Assembly: GCA_903922325.1 (NCBI GenBank)
Contig: CAIXTG010000153.1
Coordinates: 1-12,855, forward strand
Direction: 5' to 3'
Origin: an uncultured Actinomycetes bacterium
GTDB taxonomy: Bacteria; Actinomycetota; Actinomycetes; Nanopelagicales; Nanopelagicaceae
DNA: 12,855 nucleotides
The notes under the pieces were generated by a model. It did not search any database. It had not been told where the DNA came from and saw only the letters and a program-made list of their open reading frames with translations. Both the position numbers and the translations under genes were made by a program. Shown piece after piece: positions 7,601-12,855 of this stretch (position 1 is the first letter of the stretch; each line of letters begins with the position of its first letter).

Positions 7601-8157
7601 TCGAACATATTCTGCGAGCCAACGTTTCCAAATCAATTTCCGAGTTAATCGATGAAGGTGGCGATCACGAGCAGATTGTGACGATCGGCGGTTTAATCAC
7701 TGGAATCACTCGCAAAATCACAAAAACGGGTTCGAACTGGGCAGTGGTAAATATCGAAGATCTCGAAGGCGCCCTCGAAGTTTTATTCTTCTCAAATACT
7801 TACAATCAATATGCGCTGACCTTAACGACAGATCGAGTTGCGCTTATTCGCGGCCGAGTAGATCGCCGCGAAGATAAACTTCGCTTCACTGCCCTTGAAG
7901 TAACGTTTCCAGATATTACGCAAGGGCCAGCTGGTCCATTGTTAATCTCCATGCCAGTGGCCCAATGCACGCCACCAATTGTCGATCGACTTAAAGAGAT
8001 CTTGCGTACTCATCCGGGCAAACGCGAAGTTCATCTGCAATTAGAAGAACCCACTGGTAACACGGTCATGAAGCTCGAATTTAAGGTCACTTCGTCACCA
8101 AGTTTGAGCGCTGATCTCAAAGCAATCCTTGGCGCTAATTGTCTGCAGAACGTATAG
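4657..8157 (+). CDS. dnaE: DNA polymerase III alpha subunit (DnaE1 type) with intact PHP domain
   Basis: Replicative polymerase of 1,166 residues. The PHP domain spans about 1-270. All nine expected metal-ligand positions are filled: H9, H11 (HLHVH), D18, H43 (TDHGN), E68, H100, C150, D218 and H220 (TNDLHY). The palm has the catalytic pair D410/D412 in MPDIDLDFDE and D574 in KMDFLGL. The fingers motif RVGPGRGSAAGSLVAY is at 366-381. An OB-fold domain begins near 1005 (VTIGGLITGI). The fill of the PHP site matches M. tuberculosis DnaE1, where this domain is the 3'-5' proofreader, so the same is inferred here. The length and PHP state favour the essential DnaE1 rather than the error-prone DnaE2. 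The ATG lies 34 bases after rluD, behind a purine-rich stretch (4635-4644) but without a clear Shine-Dalgarno. Confidence 0.97.
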   Translation: MSDSFVHLHVHTEYSMLDGAARVGELVQAAAQQEMPAIAMTDHGNVFGAFDFYKQATKAGIKPIIGIEAYVAPESRFNKSRVKWADGGEDDVSGGGAYTHMTMLAENNVGLANLFRLSSLASLEGFYYKPRMDRELLSKYAEGIIATTGCPGGEIQTRLRMGAYKEALRAASDYRDIFGANNFYLELMDHGIEIETRVKADLMKLAKDLKLPLLATNDLHYTAKADAKSHEALLCVQSGSTLADPKRFKFDNDEFYLKTPAEMRELFKELPEACDNTLLIASRCDVKLRENENLMPVFPVPAGETEVTWLVKESQAGLSRRLDGEVPAAYSERLNYELEVMNKMGFPGYFLVVADLVSHAQSQGIRVGPGRGSAAGSLVAYALGITGLDPIEHGLLFERFLNPERISMPDIDLDFDERRRSEMIRYATTKYGEDRVAQIITYGTIKSKQAIKDSTRVLGYPYAIGERLTKALPPAVMGKDISLGGVFNPQDDRYGEANEFRQLYETDPDSKVVVDTARGLEGLKRQWGVHAAGVILSAQPLLDVIPIHRREADGAIITQFDMGACEATGLLKMDFLGLRNLSVLDDCLLNIKANRGEEVVLETLKLDDKKTYELLARGDTLGVFQLDGGPMRALLKSLAPDSFADISAVIALYRPGPMGENAHNNYADRKNKRKPVEPIHAELEKPLEDILGDTYGLIVYQEQVMAIAQKVAGFSLGRADLLRKAMGKKNRDVLDKEYVHFESGMRENGFSAAAIKRLWDVLIPFSDYAFNRAHSAGYGMVSYWTGYLKANYPAEYMAALLTSVRDDKDKSALYLSECRRMGSKVLPPDVNESDAEYTPRGIDIRFGLAAIRNVGEGVVASIKAAREAKGRFTSFGDFLAKVDAQVCNKKTIESLIKAGAFDSLGESRKGLMSVHLEAIDSVIESKRAEAIGQFDLFGGDSITSVATMEVEVPTGEWDKALLLSYEREMLGLYVSDHPLLGVEHILRANVSKSISELIDEGGDHEQIVTIGGLITGITRKITKTGSNWAVVNIEDLEGALEVLFFSNTYNQYALTLTTDRVALIRGRVDRREDKLRFTALEVTFPDITQGPAGPLLISMPVAQCTPPIVDRLKEILRTHPGKREVHLQLEEPTGNTVMKLEFKVTSSPSLSADLKAILGANCLQNV

Positions 8158-8173
8158 CCCTTATAAGTAGAAT
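8139..8173 (+). promoter_or_regulatory. Candidate promoter of the his operon, possibly leaderless
   Basis: TAGAAT (8168-8173) ends six bases before GTG 8180, the spacing expected when transcription starts at the start codon. An overlapping alternative is TTGTCT (8139-8144), 17 bases, TATAAG (8162-8167). No usable Shine-Dalgarno precedes the GTG, since AGGG at 8174-8177 is only two bases away. Leaderless mRNAs are common in actinobacteria. Which -10 box is used cannot be told by eye. Confidence 0.55.
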
Positions 8174-8179
8174 AGGGCT
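8156..8179. repeat. Perfect 6-bp inverted repeat bracketing the hisD -10 region
   Basis: AGCCCT (8156-8161) and AGGGCT (8174-8179) are exact inverted copies. They enclose the 12-base AT-rich segment that holds both -10 candidates. The repeat starts within the dnaE stop codon and ends at the base before the hisD GTG. It could be an operator or a short RNA hairpin. Confidence 0.6.
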
Positions 8180-9487
8180 GTGATTCGAACCCTCGATCTG
8201 CGTGGTCGCAAATTAAGTAAAGCGGAGATTAACCGCGAGATTCCGCGCGCTCGGTTAGATGTCGAAACTGCCATGGTTGCAATTGCACCGATACTTGAGC
8301 GAGTTAAAACAGGTTCTGAAGAAACCTTGCGTGAATTGGCGCAAGAATTCGATGGTGTAAAGCCAGCTCAGATTCGAGTTCCGCAGGCAGCTCTAGACCA
8401 AGCACTTGCCGAACTAGATCCAGCAATTCGCAAGGCGCTCGAGCTTTCAATTTCAAGAGTCCGAAAAGTTCACGAAGATCAAGTGCGTAGTGTCAAGACG
8501 GTACAAGTTGTTGACGGCGGAACCGTTACCGAAAAATGGATTCCAGTTGATCGGGTCGGGTTATATGTTCCTGGCGGCCGTGCGGTTTATCCAAGCAGCG
8601 TCATGATGAATGTAGTTCCCGCACAAATTGCAAAAGTTTCGAGTATCGCTGTTGCATCCCCGCCACAAAAAGAATTTGGCGGACTTCCACACCCAACTAT
8701 TTTGGCAACTTGCGCATTACTTGGCATCACCGAAGTTTATGCAGTCGGGGGAGCCCAAGCGATAGCGCTATTTGCTTATGGAATTGATGGTTTCTGCGAA
8801 AAGTGCGACTTAGTAACTGGGCCCGGAAATATTTATGTTGCTGCTGCGAAACGAGCGCTTCGCGGTGTGATTGGCATCGACTCTGAAGCCGGTCCAACTG
8901 AAATTGCAATTTTGGCCGATGAAAGTGCATTTGCTAGCGACGTTGCAGCAGATCTAATTAGCCAAGCCGAACACGATCCAATTGCTGCAGCGGTACTTGT
9001 TACAACTTCAAGCGAACTCGCAATTGCGGTTCAAGGCGAACTAAAGAATCGTGTTGCAGCAACGAAACATAGTGATCGAATAACCACGGCACTTTCGGGC
9101 ATCCAATCCGCAATTGTTTTAGTTGATTCGATCGCACAAGGCCTAGCAGTCGTTAACGCATATGCAGCCGAACACTTAGAGATTCAAACTAAAAATGCAG
9201 CCAGCGATGCCGAACATATTCGCAATGCTGGCGCAGTTTTCATCGGCCGATTCACACCAGTGTCACTAGGAGACTACGCAGCTGGCTCAAACCACGTTCT
9301 GCCAACTGGCGGTTGCGCCTGTCATTCAAGTGGTTTATCCGTACAAACTTTCTTACGCGGCTTGCACTTTGTTTCCTACAATCAAGAGTCTTTCCTTGAT
9401 CTGGTTCCAACTGTTGTGACGCTAGCAAACTCTGAAGATTTACCTGCACACGGCGAAGCTATGACCGCGCGACTGGAACAATTATGA
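8180..9487 (+). CDS. hisD: Histidinol dehydrogenase
   Basis: Catalyses the last two steps of histidine synthesis, L-histidinol to L-histidinal to L-histidine, with NAD+ and zinc in the cytoplasm. The 435-residue product is of usual length. It shows VGLYVPGGRAVYPSSVMMN (126-144) and GPGNIYVAAAKR (214-225). The zinc ligands are Q262 and H265 (SQAEHDP), D365 (GDYAAGSNHVLPT) and H424 (AHGEAM). The catalytic acid/base pair is E331-H332 in AAEHLE. The start is GTG 8180 without a Shine-Dalgarno, consistent with a leaderless transcript. It is the first gene of the his series and overlaps hisC by four bases (ATGA). Confidence 0.97.
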   Translation: MIRTLDLRGRKLSKAEINREIPRARLDVETAMVAIAPILERVKTGSEETLRELAQEFDGVKPAQIRVPQAALDQALAELDPAIRKALELSISRVRKVHEDQVRSVKTVQVVDGGTVTEKWIPVDRVGLYVPGGRAVYPSSVMMNVVPAQIAKVSSIAVASPPQKEFGGLPHPTILATCALLGITEVYAVGGAQAIALFAYGIDGFCEKCDLVTGPGNIYVAAAKRALRGVIGIDSEAGPTEIAILADESAFASDVAADLISQAEHDPIAAAVLVTTSSELAIAVQGELKNRVAATKHSDRITTALSGIQSAIVLVDSIAQGLAVVNAYAAEHLEIQTKNAASDAEHIRNAGAVFIGRFTPVSLGDYAAGSNHVLPTGGCACHSSGLSVQTFLRGLHFVSYNQESFLDLVPTVVTLANSEDLPAHGEAMTARLEQL

Positions 9488-10596
9488 GTAATACCAATAA
9501 TTGGCCAGATTGGCTGCCGCTTCGCGAACCGCTTAAACCAATGTCGCCATATGGGGCGCCACAAGTTGCGGCAAGTGCTCAGCTAAATACCAATGAAAAT
9601 CCGTTTGCACCATCTACTGCTCTTGTTGCGGCAATAACCAAACGCGTAGCCGAAGTGAGCGCGACTCTTAATCGATATCCAGATCGCGATGCAATTGCAT
9701 TGCGTGCCGGATTAGCTAAGTACATAACCGCTCAGACGGGCATTTTTTTCGACGTGGCCAATCTCTGGGCTGCAAATGGCAGCAATGAAATTATCCAATC
9801 TATTTTTCTAGCTTTTGGTCGCGAAAGCGCACTTGGTTTTACTCCCTCCTATTCAATGCACCCGTTAATTGCCAAAGTGACTTCAGTTAATTGGCTAGAG
9901 GGAAAGCGCCGAGATGATCATTCACTCGATGTAACCGTTGCGTCTCAGCAAGTTTTAACTAGTAAGCCAACCCTGACTTTTATCACTACGCCAAATAATC
10001 CAACTGGCTCAGTAGTAAAGATTTCTGAAATCGTGGAGTTGGCAAAAGCGACTGCTTCTGTTGGTGGCTTACTCGTAGTAGATGAGGCTTACGCCGAATT
10101 CTCGAGCGAGGCTTCGGCAGTGACTTTAATTGCGCAATATCCGAATGTGATTGTTATCCGTACCATGAGTAAAGCCTTCGCTTTTGCTGGCGCTCGTCTA
10201 GGTTATTTAATTGCAGATCCTGCAGTGATCGATGCGCTACAACTAGTCCGCTTGCCATATCACTTAAGTGCCATCACACAAGCAGTTGCTGAAGTAGCAC
10301 TTTCGTTTGCAGATGAACTTTTAGCAGGTGTTGACACTTTGATTGCCCAGCGCGAGGTTGTGCAAGCTGGATTAACAAATTTAGGTTTAGCTATCACGCC
10401 GAGTGCGGCTAATTTCTTACTATTTGGGGGCTTTAACCAACCGGCAGATCAGATCTGGCAGAAGTTGCTAGATCGCGGCATCTTGATTCGAGATGTGGGA
10501 TTATTAGGTCAACTTCGCGTCACCATCGGCACTGCCGCCGAAAATCAAGCATTTCTAACGGCCCTCACCGAAGTACTAGCAGAAGGAGATCAGTGA
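9484..10596 (+). CDS. hisC: Histidinol-phosphate aminotransferase
   Basis: PLP-dependent fold type I aminotransferase that makes L-histidinol phosphate from imidazole acetol phosphate and glutamate. The 370-residue product has LNTNENPF (34-41), AANGSNEII (96-104), TTPNNPTGS (168-176) and VVDEAYAEF (198-206). The PLP lysine K230 lies in RTMSKAFAFAGARLGY, with the phosphate-binding R238 following. The ATG overlaps the hisD stop (ATGA), with GGA about six bases upstream as a weak ribosome site. HisC-type enzymes can also act on aromatic amino acids, but the his context settles the main role. Confidence 0.96.
   Translation: MSNTNNWPDWLPLREPLKPMSPYGAPQVAASAQLNTNENPFAPSTALVAAITKRVAEVSATLNRYPDRDAIALRAGLAKYITAQTGIFFDVANLWAANGSNEIIQSIFLAFGRESALGFTPSYSMHPLIAKVTSVNWLEGKRRDDHSLDVTVASQQVLTSKPTLTFITTPNNPTGSVVKISEIVELAKATASVGGLLVVDEAYAEFSSEASAVTLIAQYPNVIVIRTMSKAFAFAGARLGYLIADPAVIDALQLVRLPYHLSAITQAVAEVALSFADELLAGVDTLIAQREVVQAGLTNLGLAITPSAANFLLFGGFNQPADQIWQKLLDRGILIRDVGLLGQLRVTIGTAAENQAFLTALTEVLAEGDQ
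10583..10588 (+). promoter_or_regulatory. Strong Shine-Dalgarno for hisB
   Basis: AAGGAG lies eight bases before ATG 10597 and inside the end of hisC. It is the clearest ribosome site seen in the his series and fixes the hisB start, where TGA and ATG abut. Confidence 0.8.
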
Positions 10597-11181
10597 ATGA
10601 GAACTGCCCGAGTCGAACGAAAGACTAAGGAATCTCATGTCCTCGTCGAATTAAATTTAGATGGCGATGGTTCAATCAGCGTTGATACTGGTGTGCCATT
10701 TTTTGATCACATGCTCTCGCAATTGGGTAAGCACTCTGGCTTTAATTTAACGGTTAAAACCACCGGCGATGTTGATGTTGATTCACACCACACAGTCGAA
10801 GACACATCACTTGCTTTTGGCCAGGCACTTCGTGAAGCACTTGGCGATAAAGCTGGCATTCGTCGCTTCGGTGATGCGATGGTTCCACTTGATGAAGTAT
10901 TGGTTCAAGCAGCTGTTGATCTCTCTGGTCGCCCATATTTAGTACATCGTCAACCAGAGATCGTTGAGTTAATTGGTACTTTCGATACAACTCTTGGAAA
11001 ACATATCTGGGAGTCAATCGTGGCAGAAGCGCACATCGCACTTCACATCCGAGTCCTCGAAGGACGCAATGCACACCACGTTTTCGAAGCGCAATTTAAG
11101 GCTGTAGCGCGTGCCTTGCGTGATGCGGTTTCACTAGATGGTCGCGTCTCTGGAATTCCATCAACTAAGGGTTCGTTGTAG
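10597..11181 (+). CDS. hisB: Imidazoleglycerol-phosphate dehydratase
   Basis: Dehydrates IGP to imidazole acetol phosphate, the substrate of HisC, using a manganese cluster in a 24-mer. The 194-residue product is the single-domain form, with no histidinol-phosphatase domain. Characteristic segments are FFDHMLSQLGKHSGF (35-49), the metal-binding HHTVEDT (64-70), and the second half-repeat pair EAHIALH (144-150) and HHVFEAQFK (160-168). The ATG directly follows the hisC stop. The histidinol-phosphate phosphatase must be encoded elsewhere. Confidence 0.97.
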   Translation: MRTARVERKTKESHVLVELNLDGDGSISVDTGVPFFDHMLSQLGKHSGFNLTVKTTGDVDVDSHHTVEDTSLAFGQALREALGDKAGIRRFGDAMVPLDEVLVQAAVDLSGRPYLVHRQPEIVELIGTFDTTLGKHIWESIVAEAHIALHIRVLEGRNAHHVFEAQFKAVARALRDAVSLDGRVSGIPSTKGSL

Positions 11182-11182
11182 G
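11178..11182 (+). promoter_or_regulatory. Weak ribosome-binding site supporting the TTG start of hisH
   Basis: GTAGG overlaps the hisB stop codon and is six bases from TTG 11189, where homology to HisH begins. It supports a TTG start and coupling to hisB termination. Confidence 0.5.
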
Positions 11183-11188
11183 TCATCA

Positions 11189-11791
11189 TTGATTGCAATT
11201 CTTGATTACGGTTCCGGAAATCTTCGTTCAGCAGAACGTGCATTTGCGACTTCCGGTCATGATGTCGTTGTAACTGCTGATCGCAGAATTGCGCTCGAAG
11301 CAACTGGTTTGGTAATTCCGGGGGTTGGCGCATTTGCTGCCTGCATGAGCGGACTTAAGAGTGTGAACGGTGATGAAATTGCACGCGAACGTGTTGCACT
11401 CGGTCGCCCAACTTTAGGTATCTGCATCGGCATGCAAATACTTTTTGAGAGCGGGCTAGAGCATGCTGAAAATGGTGCACACCAAGGCGTCGGAATTTGG
11501 CGAGGCATGGTTAAGAAATTAAACGCCCCCATCTTGCCGCACATGGGTTGGAATACTGTTTCGACAACTCCAGGTTCGGCAATTTTTGCCGGGGTCGAAA
11601 ATGAAAGTTTTTATTTTGTGCATTCTTATGCAGCAACTGCGCCAGTTGGGCAATATCAGGCTTGGTCTGAGTACGGCGAACCTTTTTTGGCGGCAGTTGA
11701 AGATGGCGCGCTAACGGCAACACAGTTTCATCCGGAAAAATCTGGCAACGCCGGACTCAAATTGATTGCGAACTGGAGTAAGAGCCTGTGA
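11189..11791 (+). CDS. hisH: IGP synthase glutaminase subunit HisH
   Basis: Glutamine amidotransferase that hydrolyses glutamine and channels ammonia to HisF for making IGP and AICAR. From TTG 11189 it has 200 residues, beginning MIAILDYGSGNLRS, the family N-terminus. The catalytic triad is C79 in LGICIGMQ with H181 and E183 in QFHPEKS. The oxyanion segment PGVGAF is at 44-49. The open frame extends to ATG 11138 inside hisB, but that extra peptide is unlike HisH. GTAGG (11178-11182) lies six bases before the TTG. The gene starts seven bases after the hisB stop and overlaps hisA by four bases (GTGA). Confidence 0.93.
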   Translation: MIAILDYGSGNLRSAERAFATSGHDVVVTADRRIALEATGLVIPGVGAFAACMSGLKSVNGDEIARERVALGRPTLGICIGMQILFESGLEHAENGAHQGVGIWRGMVKKLNAPILPHMGWNTVSTTPGSAIFAGVENESFYFVHSYAATAPVGQYQAWSEYGEPFLAAVEDGALTATQFHPEKSGNAGLKLIANWSKSL

Positions 11792-12522
11792 AAAAACTAG
11801 AACTTCTACCTGCCGTCGATGTTAAAGATGGTCGCGCAGTTCGCTTAGTTCAGGGCGCACTTGATAAAGAAAGTATTTATGGCGCACCACTTGAAGTTGC
11901 TCTTGAATTTCAAGCAGCTGGCGCTGAATGGTTGCACTTGGTTGATCTCGATGCCGCATTTGGCCGGGGCAGCAATGCAACGCTATTGGCCGAAGTAGTT
12001 GCAGCACTAGACATTAAAGTCGAACTTTCGGGCGGAATTCGTGATGATGAATCGTTAAAGCGTGCCTTAGCTACTGGTTGCACCCGCGTTAACTTAGGAA
12101 CTGCCGCTCTTGAAGATCCCGAGTGGACAGCTAAAGTTATTAAACAATATGGCGATCGCATCGCAGTTGGTCTTGATGTGCGCGGTACGACTCTGGCTGC
12201 TCGTGGCTGGACTAAAGAGGGCGGCGAACTTTTTGAAACAATTCAACGACTTGATCGCGATGGATGTTCACGTTACATCGTTACTGATGTGGCAAAAGAT
12301 GGCACTTTAACTGGGCCCAATCTGGAATTACTAAAATCAGTTTGCGCTGCAACCAAAGCTCCGGTTGTTGCTAGTGGTGGTGTTTCATCCCTGGCAGATA
12401 TCGCGGCAATTGCTCAACTAGTTGAGATCGGGGTCGAAGGTTCCATTGTTGGTAAAGCGCTTTATGCAGGCGCTTTCACTCTGCCCGAAGCTTTAGCAGT
12501 TGCAAATGGCGAGTTGAACTAG
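11788..12522 (+). CDS. priA: Phosphoribosyl isomerase, PriA-type HisA (probably also TrpF activity)
   Basis: TIM-barrel enzyme that isomerises ProFAR to PRFAR in histidine synthesis. In actinobacteria the PriA form also isomerises phosphoribosyl anthranilate for tryptophan. The 244-residue product has D11 in LPAVDVKDGRAVRLVQG, VDLDAAFGRGSN (52-63), the phosphate-binding SGGIRDDES (81-89), D130 in VGLDV, D171 in KDGT and ASGGVSS. R139 and W141 in AARGW match, by position in the barrel, the Arg and Trp of mycobacterial PriA that serve dual specificity. It is therefore probably bifunctional; whether a separate trpF exists cannot be seen. The start is GTG 11788 overlapping the hisH stop, with GGAG nine bases upstream. 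It ends directly before hisF. Confidence 0.95.
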   Translation: MKKLELLPAVDVKDGRAVRLVQGALDKESIYGAPLEVALEFQAAGAEWLHLVDLDAAFGRGSNATLLAEVVAALDIKVELSGGIRDDESLKRALATGCTRVNLGTAALEDPEWTAKVIKQYGDRIAVGLDVRGTTLAARGWTKEGGELFETIQRLDRDGCSRYIVTDVAKDGTLTGPNLELLKSVCAATKAPVVASGGVSSLADIAAIAQLVEIGVEGSIVGKALYAGAFTLPEALAVANGELN

Positions 12523-12855
12523 ATGACTTTAGCTAGTCGAGTTATCGCGTGTCTCGATGTAACAGATGGTCGAGTTGTAAAAGGCGTTAATTTCACCGAT
12601 TTAGTAGATGCTGGCGACCCGGTTGAAATGGCAAAAGTTTATAACTTAGAGGGCGTTGACGAATTAACTTTCTTAGATATTTCAGCTAGCAACATGAATC
12701 GTGCGACAACTCTTGATGTAGTGGCTCGTACAGCTGAACAAGTCTTTATTCCGCTAACTGTCGGTGGCGGCATTCGAAGTGTGGCTGATGTAAATAATTT
12801 ACTACGTGCAGGTGCGGACAAAATTTCGATAAATACTGCTGCAATTGCTCGGCCT
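12523..12855 (+). CDS. hisF: IGP synthase cyclase subunit HisF, 3' end cut by window
   Basis: Cyclase half of IGP synthase, which joins HisH-derived ammonia to PRFAR to give IGP and AICAR. The 111 codons present begin MTLASRVIACLDVTDGRVVKG. The catalytic D11 in ACLDV and the phosphate-binding barrel segments TVGGGIRS and ADKISINTAAI follow. Full HisF is about 255 residues, so a little under half is seen. The ATG directly follows the TAG of hisA, with no good Shine-Dalgarno, which fits coupled translation. Confidence 0.96.
   Translation, partial: MTLASRVIACLDVTDGRVVKGVNFTDLVDAGDPVEMAKVYNLEGVDELTFLDISASNMNRATTLDVVARTAEQVFIPLTVGGGIRSVADVNNLLRAGADKISINTAAIARP

Noticed and set aside
8156..8179. 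Inverted repeat as an intrinsic terminator of dnaE
   Set aside because: The stem is only 6 bp with a 12-base AT-rich loop. No T-tract follows, and the hisD start codon comes at once.
10754..11074. 106-codon minus-strand open frame over hisB
   Set aside because: It is a shadow of the hisB frame, and the plus-strand IGPD motifs are intact throughout.
1..12855. Mobile elements, defence genes, tRNA or rRNA genes
   Set aside because: I looked on both strands and saw no transposase or integrase motifs, no terminal repeats, no cloverleaf and no rRNA sequence. All long frames are core metabolic or replication genes.

Overview
This window looks like a core-genome segment of a streamlined, fairly AT-leaning actinobacterium. 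The evidence is a type-2 IleRS behind an actinobacterial-style translational T-box, a DksA/TraR-type zinc-finger protein with a histone-H1-like Lys/Ala/Pro tail, the order lspA-rluD-dnaE, and a hisA product with PriA-like residues. High AT for the phylum, 0-4 base gene junctions and almost no intergenic DNA suggest a small-genome aquatic lineage such as the freshwater acI group (Nanopelagicales). That placement is inference from gene content and style, not from a marker-gene search.

Layout. Positions 1-2047 (minus strand) hold the first 682 codons of ileS, cut by the left edge. Positions 2048 to about 2265 (minus strand) are its 5' leader, a T-box riboswitch ending in a hairpin that can hide the ileS Shine-Dalgarno. 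Its candidate promoter lies at 2272-2301. Divergently from there runs a plus-strand series: the TraR/DksA-like gene (GTG 2374), lspA (signal peptidase II), rluD-type pseudouridine synthase, and dnaE (DNA polymerase III alpha, with an apparently intact PHP metal site). After 22 bases carrying a promoter-like box inside a perfect inverted repeat come the histidine genes hisD-hisC-hisB-hisH-hisA(priA)-hisF. These are joined by stop/start overlaps or very short gaps, and hisF is cut by the right edge.

How the genes work together. hisB, hisC and hisD encode late steps of histidine synthesis. hisH with hisF forms the IGP synthase, and hisA supplies its substrate. hisG, hisI and hisE are not in the window. 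ileS is controlled separately through uncharged tRNA-Ile. LspA and the RluD-family enzyme form the translationally overlapping pair usual in bacteria.

I found no mobile element, CRISPR array, tRNA, rRNA, toxin-antitoxin or defence genes, and no unrecognised gene cluster. No wholly new system is supported here. The points worth following are regulatory or protein-architectural: the compact T-box leader, the hisD start region, the repetitive tail of the TraR-like protein, the GXHH signature in IleRS, the PHP site of DnaE and the PriA-type HisA.
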